A DNA stretch of 64,000 bases from Symsagittifera roscoffensis (GCF_963678635.1 NW_026971397.1:1-64000); one strand, 5' to 3'. Counted from the first letter of the stretch, positions 44,289-54,744 are shown. The notes: generated from the sequence alone by a model not told the origin. Made by a program: numbers and translations.

Positions 44289-46903
44289 CGTGGGCTAAAA
44301 AAATTATTATTTTGAGATTGAAAAGCGGTGGTATGTGGTTGTTCAATAATTTGTTCGTAAGTATTATCATCTTGTGATTGATGTGTCATTATATGTTGGA
44401 CGGGACTTTGTGATGTGGTGAGTCTAAAGTTTGGATTATGTGTGATTGCTAAATTTCTAAAATTTCGTGGGACTAGGGATAGTGGATGGTTATTTGGTAG
44501 GGGTGGTAATTGTGGTGCCGTTGGCTGTGGGTCGACATTGTTATGTTCTTCGTCGTATGTATTTTGTCGTGTTGTTATTTTTGTGTTATATTCTTTTATT
44601 TGTGCGTCTAAAAGAATTTTGTTTATAGATGTGGAAAAAATTCCAAAAAATCCTGCAAAAAGTATGCGTGCTACGCTTGCTTGTCTGTTTACTTGTGTGT
44701 GTATAGCACATGTATTGTAGATTCCTTTTAAGAGTGAGAAAAGAAATCCAATAAAGTTAAACATTGCGTATAAAATAGTCAATTTTTCTAAGATGTAGTA
44801 GGGCCATCCTAGAAAATCTAGGATCTCATTTTTGAGTGTAACAAAGCTAAAAATGTTAATTGGTGATATATCTTGGGGACGGTATTTTTCGCCGTTTAGA
44901 TATATATAATCTTTAATGTCTTTAAAATATCCGCTATAGTCTTGCGTGTAGATATCGGCAAATCCTGCAGTTTCTGCAAGTTTGCGTAAATTTTGGTCTA
45001 TTGATTGTCTTTGTATAGTGTCCATTTGTGTTAATAATTCTTGGAATTGTTGTGTTCTAATGTGATGTTGAATATCTGATTTTGAATAGATTCCTATTGA
45101 TTGTAAGTCTATATTTGGGTTTCGAGCAATAGCGCGAATGCTTTCTGGTGAAAATTTTTTGAGTGATTGCATTAATGTGGGATATGGAGTGAGAAGATAA
45201 TATTTGTTTTCATCAGGGTTTAGTTGTACTACATTGTGGCTATTTTCTGATCCACATGGGACTGCGGTATCCCAGAAATAGGTTCTTCGTGAAAGTGTAT
45301 CCACGAAATGTACTTTATTCTTATAAAAGATAGGGATTCTTTTATAACATCGTTTATCTTCAAAAACGTATAGTGGTGATACTTTTTTAGTACAAGTATA
45401 AAACCATAAAATGTTTCCTTCGTAGTCTAAAAAATTTGATCTATTTCCTGATAATAAGTATCCTGCGTAGGGTATTTTTAATACTGCTAGTGCAAGTGAT
45501 TGTAGTATTTGTGTTCGTTCTAATTCGCATAGTTGATGTAGTGTTTCTAATTCGGAGAGTGACATTTCTTGAAAAATGCGGCTAAATGTATAGTCTAGTT
45601 TCATATCCAAATGAATATCATAGTGGATATTACCAAAATATGTAGTATTCATTAGTGATAATTCTTGTAAGCGTGTGCTTCTGGTGTCATAAGGTTTTAG
45701 ATGTCCACCAGGTTGTCCGTTGCTTTTTTCAAAATTAACTGGTATATAGGATGTTCCTTCGTTTAGAGGATGACCTGTGGCGTATGGGTCGATTTTTACT
45801 TTACCAGTGGTCATGTCGAATCCTTTTTCATATTCAACTAATATTTCAGAGTATTGTGTTCTGTGAAGTGGATTCCTGTATTTACATGCAAGTTCTGTTT
45901 CTTGATATATTTGAAAACGTGTCAATTTATTTTCTATATTGTCTATGTTTCTAAAATCGGAACTTAGTTTGCGTGATGGATGGACTTGTTCATATGGAAT
46001 TGATTGTATGAAATATTTTTCGTGAAATTTTATCATACGAGCGTGTATTTTTGCTACTTGAAATGTTGTACATGTGTCTTCGGGGAACCAAACAATTGTT
46101 GCTTGTGTTCTTGTTGTAGGGTCGCAATATCCTTGATCGTTTTTACAAGGTAGTCGGATTCCTTGATAGATCATTGTATTATCAGATAAATCTCGTGTGA
46201 GTTGTATTTTTTCGAGTTGTATTTTCCAATCGAAAAACATTATTTCTTGGTATCCTTTATTTTTCGTGTCTGCTTTGCAGTTTGATGGGTTATTTATACC
46301 AATGTGTGGTATCCAATGTTTATCGTGTAGGTCATAGGTTAATCGTCCGTGTGCGCCGTTATACGGGTATTTTTCGTCTAGTTTTATATGTCCTTGGTGT
46401 CTTTCAAGTTGTGATTGATGTACAGAGTCTGAAAAAACTTGAAAATTAACTAATTTTCTTTGGGAGTTTTTATTTTGTGTGATGTTTAGTCTAAGTAATT
46501 CATTTTTACAATCGTCAGGATTGAGATGTAAAAGACGTTCTATATTACTTTGGTAGAATGATTCATGGTCAAGTCGGTTTTTGTTTCCGTTCGAGACTTG
46601 TGAACAATGTACTTTCTTTTCGGAAAATGTTGCTGTGAATTTATAACCTGTAACTGTTGTAGCTCGGGCTTTTGAATAGAGTGTTGCTATTATATCTGTG
46701 GTTTCTATAGCTTGTGGTTCTGTTTCACATTGTGATACTTGATTTATTGCATATTTGTGTAGTGTTTTTTGTTCATTTTCTTCGCAATCGTAATGTGTTA
46801 CTAATAAATCTTGTGGTCCTGTACGAGGGGAAGGGTTTATGTTTTGATTTGAGGTTACTAGAAAAAGGGTTTGGAGAAAAATTAATAATTTTAGAATATA
46901 CAT
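44285..46903 (-). CDS. env: Envelope-like glycoprotein, intact (872 aa)
   Basis: Probable membrane fusion protein. It has an N-terminal signal peptide (MYILKLLIFLQTLFLVTS), a large cysteine-containing ectodomain with an early YDC motif, N-glycosylation sites such as NTT and NRS, and a CYKRIPI...TRRT-like...VPC segment near residues 540-590. A hydrophobic membrane region near residues 710-765 includes ILYAMFNFIGFLFSLL, followed by a polar tail of about 100 residues. No RXXR cleavage site before an obvious fusion peptide was noticed, so it does not look like baculovirus-F-type errantivirus Env. The cysteine layout recalls chuvirus-type glycoproteins found in some other LTR elements, but this is an impression. 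The start overlaps the ATG-less ORF; the end overlaps the next ORF as ATGA. Confidence 0.75.
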   Translation of the reverse strand: MYILKLLIFLQTLFLVTSNQNINPSPRTGPQDLLVTHYDCEENEQKTLHKYAINQVSQCETEPQAIETTDIIATLYSKARATTVTGYKFTATFSEKKVHCSQVSNGNKNRLDHESFYQSNIERLLHLNPDDCKNELLRLNITQNKNSQRKLVNFQVFSDSVHQSQLERHQGHIKLDEKYPYNGAHGRLTYDLHDKHWIPHIGINNPSNCKADTKNKGYQEIMFFDWKIQLEKIQLTRDLSDNTMIYQGIRLPCKNDQGYCDPTTRTQATIVWFPEDTCTTFQVAKIHARMIKFHEKYFIQSIPYEQVHPSRKLSSDFRNIDNIENKLTRFQIYQETELACKYRNPLHRTQYSEILVEYEKGFDMTTGKVKIDPYATGHPLNEGTSYIPVNFEKSNGQPGGHLKPYDTRSTRLQELSLMNTTYFGNIHYDIHLDMKLDYTFSRIFQEMSLSELETLHQLCELERTQILQSLALAVLKIPYAGYLLSGNRSNFLDYEGNILWFYTCTKKVSPLYVFEDKRCYKRIPIFYKNKVHFVDTLSRRTYFWDTAVPCGSENSHNVVQLNPDENKYYLLTPYPTLMQSLKKFSPESIRAIARNPNIDLQSIGIYSKSDIQHHIRTQQFQELLTQMDTIQRQSIDQNLRKLAETAGFADIYTQDYSGYFKDIKDYIYLNGEKYRPQDISPINIFSFVTLKNEILDFLGWPYYILEKLTILYAMFNFIGFLFSLLKGIYNTCAIHTQVNRQASVARILFAGFFGIFSTSINKILLDAQIKEYNTKITTRQNTYDEEHNNVDPQPTAPQLPPLPNNHPLSLVPRNFRNLAITHNPNFRLTTSQSPVQHIMTHQSQDDNTYEQIIEQPHTTAFQSQNNNFFSPR

Positions 46904-48006
46904 GTGTATGATAATCCTGAGTATGGATTATAAAATGTAATGTAACCAATTGTGTTTTTGGTGTATCTGTCGTATTTATATATTACTTCAGTAGTTATAA
47001 ACGGTGGTGGTAGTGATTGAGCTGTTATGTTAGGTGGATTTAATGGGTAGGGATGTTGGGTAATATTATTTAACTTAACTGTGATTTCAAACTTTAATTG
47101 TAAACTGTTTTGTTGGAGTATTTGAATATTGTGATCACGGATATCGTTGTGAATATCTTGACGATATTGTAATCTATTAAGTGCCCAGTTATGAAGGCGG
47201 TTACTTTCTTGATGTTGTCCAAATAATGGTGGAGGTGCTGTGAATGTATTCCAATCTAATCTTAAAGGAATATTTATAGATGATTGTTCTCGATATCTGG
47301 CGTCGAGATTATTTGGAAAATTTAAGTTAAAGGGTAGTGGTGAAAATTGACTTATTGATGGTGTTGATGGTAGTGATAATGTTTCTGGTAGTGATGAGGA
47401 TGTTGTTGTATCCGTAGAAATATCTATGGGGTCATTGACTAAATTTGGTTCACCTTGTGTAAATGAATGTGTAGTCCAATATGGCAGTCGTGATGTTAGG
47501 TTTGGGGGGTTAAAAGGATTTTCTCGTACTTGTTCAGATGTTGGTGTTGAACCTAAGTAGTCTGAAGGTAGACTTGAAGTGCTTCGTTGTGAAAAAAGTG
47601 TAGGAGTTTCTGGTGTGATACCAGTGGTGTTTTCTGGAGTGGTTTGTGTTGGGGATTGAGGTATATCAAAATGAACTCGGGGAGTTTGAAAATTTCTATT
47701 TCGTCGAGGATGTATAATTTGTCTATTTATTTCTGCTGTGTTTTGGTTTTGACTAAGGTTTCGTATTCTATTTAGTTCTTGTGGTAGTGTTGGGTAAAGA
47801 TTATATGTTGGTTCACTTAGGGATGCTTGTCGTTGAACTGGTTCTAGTGGTTCAGATAAACGAGCGTGCCGTTCTTCAAAAGTGTATGGATTGTCTTGAA
47901 AAGAAATTCGTGTAGATGTTTGAGGATTTTGAGTAGTTGAAGGTGGTGTTTGGTTATCTTGGGATGATGTCGGTGAAGACTGATTCTGTGACTGTTGGGT
48001 AGCAAT
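46891..48006 (-). CDS. Long ATG-less ORF (about 371 aa), short element
   Basis: The frame is open from 48027 (after TAA 48030-48028) to TAA at 46893-46891, again with no ATG. It aligns with 26227-27330 throughout. Indels are codon multiples (for example extra codons in the TPENTTGITPETPT stretch and in DTTTSS), and many base changes are at third positions by eye. The ATT used as the left limit (48006-48004) keeps A at -3 and G at +4. The Ser/Pro/Thr-rich N-terminus and folded C-terminus suggest an accessory or structural protein; function unknown. Overlaps the env start by 13 bases. Confidence 0.75.
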   Translation of the reverse strand: MATQQSQNQSSPTSSQDNQTPPSTTQNPQTSTRISFQDNPYTFEERHARLSEPLEPVQRQASLSEPTYNLYPTLPQELNRIRNLSQNQNTAEINRQIIHPRRNRNFQTPRVHFDIPQSPTQTTPENTTGITPETPTLFSQRSTSSLPSDYLGSTPTSEQVRENPFNPPNLTSRLPYWTTHSFTQGEPNLVNDPIDISTDTTTSSSLPETLSLPSTPSISQFSPLPFNLNFPNNLDARYREQSSINIPLRLDWNTFTAPPPLFGQHQESNRLHNWALNRLQYRQDIHNDIRDHNIQILQQNSLQLKFEITVKLNNITQHPYPLNPPNITAQSLPPPFITTEVIYKYDRYTKNTIGYITFYNPYSGLSYTCIF

Positions 48007-48032
48007 TTTTGATGGATTTTTAAATTGTTACT

Positions 48033-48221
48033 TTAGTGGGAAGGTTTATGTTTATTATAATATTCTTCTAAAAAAAGAATTAGAAAAATTGTTGCTAGGG
48101 CAAATGTGATGATTGCTTTCTTTATACATTTACATATTGTCAAAATGAGGGATAATAGAAATGTTATGAAAATTACAAACAATAAAAAAATATCAGTTCT
48201 ACTGAAAATTGTTCGTATCAT
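48033..48221 (-). CDS. Small membrane protein 2 (62 aa), short element
   Basis: Starts MIRTIFSRTD like its counterpart at 27370-27546 and has the same two hydrophobic segments around CKCIKK. The C-terminus is four residues longer (YYNKHKPSH) because the stop region differs. Confidence 0.7.
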   Translation of the reverse strand: MIRTIFSRTDIFLLFVIFITFLLSLILTICKCIKKAIITFALATIFLILFLEEYYNKHKPSH

Positions 48222-48448
48222 TTAGACAAGTTGTTAAAATCGTACCTGTGGATATATTCAAGGGTTTTGGAAAGTTGGAGGAATAGTTCAATTATTGTGT
48301 AGAAAATTAAAAAAATGTTACAAAAAATTATTATGATTATTAGAAAAGATTCAATGATATCAAAAAGAAATATTATAAAGGCTTGAAGTATTGAAAAAAA
48401 ATGTTTAAAATTGATACATATTTGAGCGACTGTTTGAGAGAAAAGCAT
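48218..48448 (-). CDS. Small membrane protein 1 (76 aa), short element
   Basis: Counterpart of 27543-27773 with the same length, hydrophobic core (FLFDIIESFLIIIIIF) and C-terminus (LSKTLEYIHRYD). Substitutions are concentrated near the N-terminus. Ends in the ATGA overlap with the next ORF (48218-48221). Confidence 0.7.
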   Translation of the reverse strand: MLFSQTVAQICINFKHFFSILQAFIIFLFDIIESFLIIIIIFCNIFLIFYTIIELFLQLSKTLEYIHRYDFNNLSK

Positions 48449-49050
48449 TTAAGAAATGATCTCTTGGTCGAATATTTTTTTGCTGTTTGAGGCGATTTTC
48501 TAGTGTGGTCGAATTATTTATTAGTTTTTTGACAAGTGGGTTGAGTTTCGTAAAAAATTGTTGGGGGCAATTTTCATGGTGACTGGGAGGTCGTCTTTTT
48601 CTTTATTTTTGTTTGTCAAATGATCCGGGGTATGGTGAGATTTTTATACTTTAGGCTAATTAAAATCTTCATTTTGTTACTTTAGGCTAAGTTATCAAAT
48701 TTGTTTTGGGGGTATTCGTGGTCTGAGTTGGGGAAATATTGTTGATCTTTGGGTTATTAGATAAGGGAGGGGTACGGTATTATGGTGATATTTATTTTAG
48801 CTGTCAAGTTGGAGTGGTTTGCTTATTTTTGACCTGGAGGTTGTAAAGTTATAGTTAGAGATGTGCCTGGAATTCTAGATTATTCGTCTAATTGATCTTA
48901 GTTTGAGTTAGAGAAAGTGGCGGATTGGATGAATCCTATTGGTCTATTTTGAACTAGAATTATTGCGTACTTTGTGAGCATGTTATTTTGAAAAATGGAA
49001 ATGAAAAATGTTACGGAGGTTTCAAGATTGTGAAGTATAAAATGTTAAAA
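48449..49050 (-). other. Spacer before the membrane ORFs, short element
   Basis: Counterpart of 27774-28366, including two ACTTTAGGCTAA words on the plus strand near 48648 and 48680. No ORF. Confidence 0.4.
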
Positions 49051-49785
49051 TTACTTTTTAAATTCTACTTTCTTTAATATTTTAGATTGGGGGATGAACA
49101 TTTTGTAGTTTTTACGTGGTTGATTTCGGAGTCTTGTTGTCTTTCTATGTTCTGATTTGTCTATTTCTTCTTGGGGTATTATTTGTTCTGTCATTTTTCT
49201 ATTTTTTCTTTGTTTTGGAGATTCTTTATGATTTTGTGTATTGTTTTTGGTGGCGGTTGGTTTTGTGTTTTGAGTTTCGGTGGGGTTATCATTTTGTTCT
49301 GTGTTTTTTAGATGTGGTTCATTTTGAATGATTTTTAATCCTGTGAAAGAATATAATTGAGTTAATTCGCGGAGTGCGTATTCTTTTGGGTAATAAGGTA
49401 ATAGGTTGTTTCGATGTTGAACGATTTCTTTTTTGTTTGAGTCGATAATTTTATATGTGACATCTGTGGGTTTTGCAATTATTTGATAGGGTCCTTTTCG
49501 GAGGGGTTGTAATTTTTTAGAAATTCCTTTGTGAGTATTAAAATTAGGTATTAAAACAAATGTTCCAATTTTTAAATCGGAAGCTGGTGTAAAACGTGAA
49601 TTGATTTGTTCATTAATATTTTGTCTTTGTTTAGTTATTATTTTTCTCTTTAGTGTTTGTCGTTTTGTTCGAATGTATCCAATTGTTTGTGTATGAGGTG
49701 TGATTACAAGGTCGTATTTTTTGTTATCTATTTCACAATTGTGTAAAATGATTGTTTGTTTATTTCCTAGGTTTTTAAATGACAT
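49051..49785 (-). CDS. In-frame fusion: N-terminus of 148-aa ORF joined to integrase C-terminus
   Basis: A 244-aa open frame. Residues 1-55 match the basic 148-aa protein (MSFKNLGNKQ ... KQRQ). From NINEQINSRF on it matches Pol after the catalytic core, including the GPY module (RKGPYQIIAK) and the basic tail (STRLRNQPRK-like, here TTRLRNQPRK). The junction (about 49617-49630) lies in a TTG-CTTTGT word shared by both parent sites, consistent with template switching or recombination at a short match. No catalytic residues remain. The product would be a small basic, possibly nucleic-acid-binding protein; expression is unproven. Confidence 0.75.
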   Translation of the reverse strand: MSFKNLGNKQTIILHNCEIDNKKYDLVITPHTQTIGYIRTKRQTLKRKIITKQRQNINEQINSRFTPASDLKIGTFVLIPNFNTHKGISKKLQPLRKGPYQIIAKPTDVTYKIIDSNKKEIVQHRNNLLPYYPKEYALRELTQLYSFTGLKIIQNEPHLKNTEQNDNPTETQNTKPTATKNNTQNHKESPKQRKNRKMTEQIIPQEEIDKSEHRKTTRLRNQPRKNYKMFIPQSKILKKVEFKK

Positions 49786-50714
49786 AAGGTTTAGAATGAC
49801 GGATGCAAAAGGTTGTTAAATGATTTCTATTGACTTAAACTGTTAGTTCTTACGATTTTTTGGTTAGCTTAACCTGGGTCTAGTTGTTCAGGGTTGGAGA
49901 GAAAAGTATATCGATTCCGAAGAATGATTTTTACTTTCTCGTGACTAGTATAAGCTAAGGTGTTAACTTACTTAATCTTACTTAGGGGTAGTGATTGTGT
50001 TCAAGGGTTGGAGAATAGTAAATCGATCCACAAGGTTCAGGTATAATTAGAACGCGAGTAGTTCGTTAGATACTATTTTAAACTTACTAAGTCTAAGATT
50101 TATCCTGGGTCTGGTAAGAGGAGGGGTCAAGTGAAGGATGAATAACCGAAGTTCTTCACTGTTTATCCTAATTTGAATGATTAGTTTTGTTTAAAAATTT
50201 CTATTAGTCTTGGGTTTTTAGAAAGGGTTGGGTAGTGAATCGACGTTTGAGGTCGTTAGACACTAATTAAGTGGGTGGGGGAGAACAAAGTTGTTCTGTT
50301 TGATCCAAGGATAAGCCTTGATGATCAAATTTAAAATTTAATTAAGTAGAAAATGATTTAAGATCCAAGGATAAGCCTTGATGATCTGATTTTAAATTAA
50401 GTGACTTTAAATTTTAATAAAGTTTTAAATTTGTGTAAAGGAAAGATTTAGTGTTTTGATGATATTAGTGGGTTTATGATTGCTGTTATGTTTTAGGTGA
50501 TGAAGCTGGAACAACAGGATGATTTATGATTACTGACCATTTATTGTCATGCTACTAATTTTTATTTTTATTTTCCAATAAATATTCTTCAAACATGTTT
50601 TGTATAATACTGCAGAATTTTAGGAAAACGATCTTAGATCTTTTTATCAATCGTTATTGTATAATATTAATTTGTTTAGCGCCTGAAATGATTTTGAAGA
50701 TTTACTTCAAGGTT
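49786..50714 (-). promoter_or_regulatory. Non-coding leader, short element
   Basis: Counterpart of 37015-37943, keeping both 25-base AAGGATAAGCCTTGA-centred words (about 50302 and 50362) and the GTTAACTTACTTAATCTTAC block that supplies GTAAGT/GTAAGA on the sense strand (about 49966-49982). Confidence 0.5.
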
Positions 50715-50948
50715 TTATGTTTGCAAATGGAAATCTAAATTCATTGCAAGTAGTATTCGAAATATAAAAGTTTGTTCTGGCTTTTGCCGAACTATCATAT
50801 AACTATACGGCAAGTTTCTACTTTGTCGTATGTCGTCTTTGGTTCGATGTCTTCTTCCAATTCCGGGTAGTTCTATTATGGTTCGGAATATTGGCTCTGA
50901 TCTATTGAGTCGGAGAGACATTTCAATTAAATTATTGTCGTATAACAT
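50715..50948 (-). CDS. Leader ORF (77 aa), short element
   Basis: Same length and position as 37944-38177; starts MLYDNNLIEMSLRLNRSEP. About six residues differ, mostly conservative (D/N, K/R, V/I), with T/I and P/H as exceptions. Unknown function. Confidence 0.5.
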   Translation of the reverse strand: MLYDNNLIEMSLRLNRSEPIFRTIIELPGIGRRHRTKDDIRQSRNLPYSYMIVRQKPEQTFIFRILLAMNLDFHLQT

Positions 50949-51011
50949 TTTGTAAATGTTTTTGTCTAATTTCTAATCTAATTTTGGTTAATTCTAATCT
51001 AGTAAGGTCTT

Positions 51012-51034
51012 GTTCGAGACTTATGGTCGCACCA
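51012..51034 (-). promoter_or_regulatory. Primer-binding site, short element
   Basis: Identical to the site at 38240-38262, again separated from the LTR by two bases. Confidence 0.85.
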
Positions 51035-51036
51035 GA

Positions 51037-51446
51037 TGAGTTATGACTGGGGTGTATAACTCATAGAGTAATTTCGGATAGGGTACACCGTCTGCTCGTC
51101 ACGCTATCTTATTTTCGGCCGGATAGATTCGTGCAACTTCTTAGTCTAATACCGATCCTAATCTTACTCTTATACTATCTAGTCTCAGGTTGTTTAACTA
51201 GTCTCTGCTAGGCTCAATAGATCTAGGGTATACTGGTTTATTGCGGCTGCTGAAGTGCTCGGGAGAGTCCAACTAATTTCTAAGTTAAATTCAAATCTCT
51301 CTGGTGCTGAAATTACAAGTAACTTCAGCACTTACAAATAAGTGGGTTGTTAGTTAGATGGATCATGATTGGTTAATATTAAATACTTTACATTGGTAAA
51401 ACATTTAATTTATCCAATCATAAAATATAGTTTAGATCAGGTTCCA
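51037..51446 (-). repeat. LTR, sense 5' copy of the short element
   Basis: 410 bp, TG...CA. It differs from the long element's LTRs at about 16 positions, six of them clustered in the first 15 bases of the plus-strand reading. Confidence 0.95.
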
Positions 51447-51450
51447 TAGT

Positions 51451-53434
51451 TTAAGCATAATTGAGAACAGTTGTCTCGAACAAAAATGAGAAGTATTTTC
51501 AAAAAAGTAGGTTACAAAACTTTTTCTATTTTTTCGCACAATTTTTCAACTTGTTTTAGAAAATTTTTTTAGTCATGAAAGAGCTAAAAAAGCTTTCGAA
51601 TTTAGTTTTTGTTTCAAAGAAAGAAAAATTGCTAAGCCTTAATGACTAACTTAAGAAGTTACCATCACTTTATTCGGTTGCTTTTTTTGGTCGAAATTGA
51701 ACGAAAAATCAAAAATTTCAAACCGGTTTCTCGGCACACTGAGGAATGTTTTCAAAATTTTAAAATGTTTTTTTTTTCGGATCACCTGATTGTGGTACCT
51801 GATTTTTTGTGAAAAAAAACTAAAACACATCCAAATACACAAATTTTCCCTATTTTCAATGGTCGGTACGGAAATCACAAAAAACTCGTGATTGGCTTCA
51901 AGCTACAAAAATTGAATATAATTTTTAGAGTTCACAGAGGAAAAAAACCTATAATCCAACTTTCCTAAATCGGGTCAAAACGTGTCAATCATAATTTGTT
52001 TTTGAAAGTAAGAGCCTGTTAGTTTTTTCTTGAATTTCGGAAATTTAAATTTTGTCATTCCGGAAGGTTTCTTTCAATTGAACTTTCAAACATTGTTTTT
52101 ATAAGTCAAAATTTTACATCAGGAGCTTTATTTTGAAAAACCTTAGAGAATGAAAAAAATTGAGTTATAAAAACAAACTACAAGATTGTTCTGGTTGTGT
52201 TTAATAGATGAACTGTCGGGAATGAAAATGAAGGAGGGTGGGATGGGGAAGGAGTTGGAAACACCGAGGTCCACTGACGAGTCAGACGCCGAGGGAGAAC
52301 AACAGAATAGACCGAAGCAAGAGATGCCCAGGTGAAACCATGTTGCATAGAGAACTACATTTGTTTTTTTTGAGACACTGTTGAAATAACGTTTTTTTAT
52401 AGCTCTCGTAGCATTGTTTTTGCCTGGAGGTCTTGTTCCGACCCCGTCTTTAAAGGTGATTGGACGGGAGGGTATTGTGGGTTGGCGTGTGTTGTAACCG
52501 CTCGATTTTGACATCCTCAGAGAAATTTCGGTATGTAGCCAAGTGTGACATCAAACTCCAGCCATTTGATTCGCCATTCGATTCCTTTAAACTGCAGTCG
52601 TGATTCGTTTTGATTGATGTTTGATTCCAAACTTGACACCTCAATTTGATTCGAAATTTAAGTTTGGAGTATCAGAGAAATGGATATAGTTTACTTAATG
52701 TTTTTTTTTCAATTTCCTCCAAAAATTGTGTAAGTGCTTAAATTTTTTGTCTAATATTTTTGAGTACGCGTTAACAATGTGTTTCCCGTGTTGCTTTATA
52801 TCAGGCAGTCATGAATAAGGATAGAAATTTGGCCTTTATGTGTTACTTTTTTTTCAACGCATAATCAGATGACCCAAATAAGCATTAGATCGCATTTAGA
52901 TGGGCGCATTGAGGTATCGAAAAGCAAGAAGTGGACAAATAAAGAGAACGGTCCATATGATTTACCTGAATAAAATATTATTTCTGTTTGTGTTGATCTA
53001 TCAAAAAACCATTGAATGAATAGGACAACCTTTATTTAATTTGTACAACGCAAAAGTCCAAAAACTAGAAAAAAGTAAAATCAACGTCAATTGTATCAAT
53101 AACATCATCAATTGGACTTTTTCTTTTGTCTTATCAATTAGTTTAACGACAATCAAATATGTATTAAAGAACTCTAACGAAAATAATTAATACTCATTTC
53201 TGATTATGCTTGATTCCTGTTGTTTGATTTCGAACAAACTTTTCCCTGAGAAATTTTCGAAACTGATCGGTTTAGTTTTTAGCAACAGAAAAAAAGTTCT
53301 TTATTAGAGTTTTTTCTACAATTGAGCAACCGCATGAACTCTTGATACATTTCAAGAAGTTTTTCAGGGTTATCTAAGTAAGTGTACATTTCACACTAAT
53401 TTTGTATTCAGATTATAATGAAAGTTCACTATTT
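51451..53434. other. Intergenic between the short retroelement and the tandem array
   Basis: No firm gene. A 123-codon minus-strand frame at 52143-52514 (first residues MSKSSGYNTRQ) has an internal hydrophobic stretch but no recognisable domain. The block around 52200-52500 is richer in G and C than its surroundings. Confidence 0.35.
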
Positions 53435-54423
53435 ATTTCTGTTTCCAACGATTCTTATGAAAATTACATAGTAATAAAAGATTATTGCGTGTCTAGTCAC
53501 AACTTTTCAAGTTTTTTGGAGAGTTGCAATTTCCATATGGTTTTCATGGAAACATCTCTTTGCCAACACTTCAGAGCTTAGATAAATTTTTGAAATATAT
53601 GTCAAGAATTCAAATATACATCAAGCGGAGAAGAATTCAACCAGGTTAATCGAGCAGTTCAACATAATTTAAGCTTAGAAGAAGCCGAACAGAAGCCTAG
53701 TATTGCAAAGAAGCGACTCATTCTTAAAAAACTCAAGAGACATAATCTAAGCTCCAAGCAAAAACCTGCTTCCCCACTGTTCATGGTTTTTGTTAACAAA
53801 AATGTTCAAACTGTTCAAGAGAAAGTGAAATTTTTTTCGAGCTAGTTGCAACCACCACGTCCCATTTTTTTAAAACCTAACGCACAAACTGTTTAAGACT
53901 TTTAACATTTTGCGAAAAAGTTCCAACCAGACGTGAAGAACGTTTCATTTTTTCGACATTTTGGAAAATCAATCAACTGTTTTAAGATTTAATGAAAAAA
54001 TGACTTTTTTTGGTTCATAGATTTCTAGGTTGTTTCTTTGCCAGTTTTTTCACGAGAAAATTAACAGACAAACGATTTTCTTGGTCTACGTTTTTCTCTA
54101 ATTGTAGAAAAAACTGCCAAAAAAAGTCAAATAAGTTGAAAAGTAGTAATAAAAAGTAGCTATATAGTTGAAAAGAACATTAAGTAGGTTGTTGAAGAAT
54201 CTGCAAAAGTCTCTTTGAACTCTTGAACAAGAAGTAAGCTTTCTTTGTATCTCAAAAATTTTTAAAAAACTGTCAACAAAAAGTTTTTCAACAAGGTACA
54301 ATACTTGTTTCAGTTTTCTTGTTTCAAAATTTTCAAAGTTACCAAAAATTTTCCATTGTTTTCAACAAATTGCAAAAGTGTTTCAATATTTCTGACTAGT
54401 TGTAAAAAACGTTTCAGCTTCTT

Positions 54424-54744
54424 CTAACAAGATTCATTTTTAAAATAAAATGCGAGTTCTGTTTGACTTTTGAGAAATGCTGTAAACAATTTTATAATTA
54501 TGCAAAAATTTTTGAATTTGAATGAGAAAAAAAATGTATTTACAAAAAATGACAAAAAATACGAGTCTGAGGAATTCTTTATAGGCTCAGAGAATTGTTC
54601 ATCTTCGTAGATGTTGATGAGGTTAATAGCAGACTCCTCATCCTCCCAAGGGAAGCGGAAGTCGTCGACTAGTTGCGCAACAAAATATGAATCAGGAACA
54701 TTGGGATAGTCCATACCAACAGGCTCAGATATTATTTCTGTCAT
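54424..54744 (-). CDS. Acidic small ORF, array copy 1
   Basis: Starts MTEIISEPVGMDYPNVPDSY. The shared part (about 62 residues) has the family pattern VPDSYFVAQLVDDFRFPWED and INLINIYEDEQF. Here the frame reads on past the usual end into a low-complexity Phe-rich tail to 106 codons, so the C-terminus is probably not original. No known family. Confidence 0.4.
   Translation of the reverse strand: MTEIISEPVGMDYPNVPDSYFVAQLVDDFRFPWEDEESAINLINIYEDEQFSEPIKNSSDSYFLSFFVNTFFFSFKFKNFCIIIKLFTAFLKSQTELAFYFKNESC

Larger units (their letters stand above)
40470..51446 (-). mobile_element. Retrovirus-like element, short copy (10,977 bp) lacking most of gag-pol
   Basis: The same family and orientation as 19840-38674. 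LTRs 40470-40879 and 51037-51446 differ at one base (position 10). The target duplication is TAGT (40466-40469, 51447-51450), so it is an independent insertion. Colinear with the long copy except for loss of about 7.86 kb corresponding to roughly 28.96-36.86 kb of it. Keeps LTRs, primer site, leader and 3' region, so it could be mobilised in trans. Its post-pol genes are all open. Confidence 0.95.
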
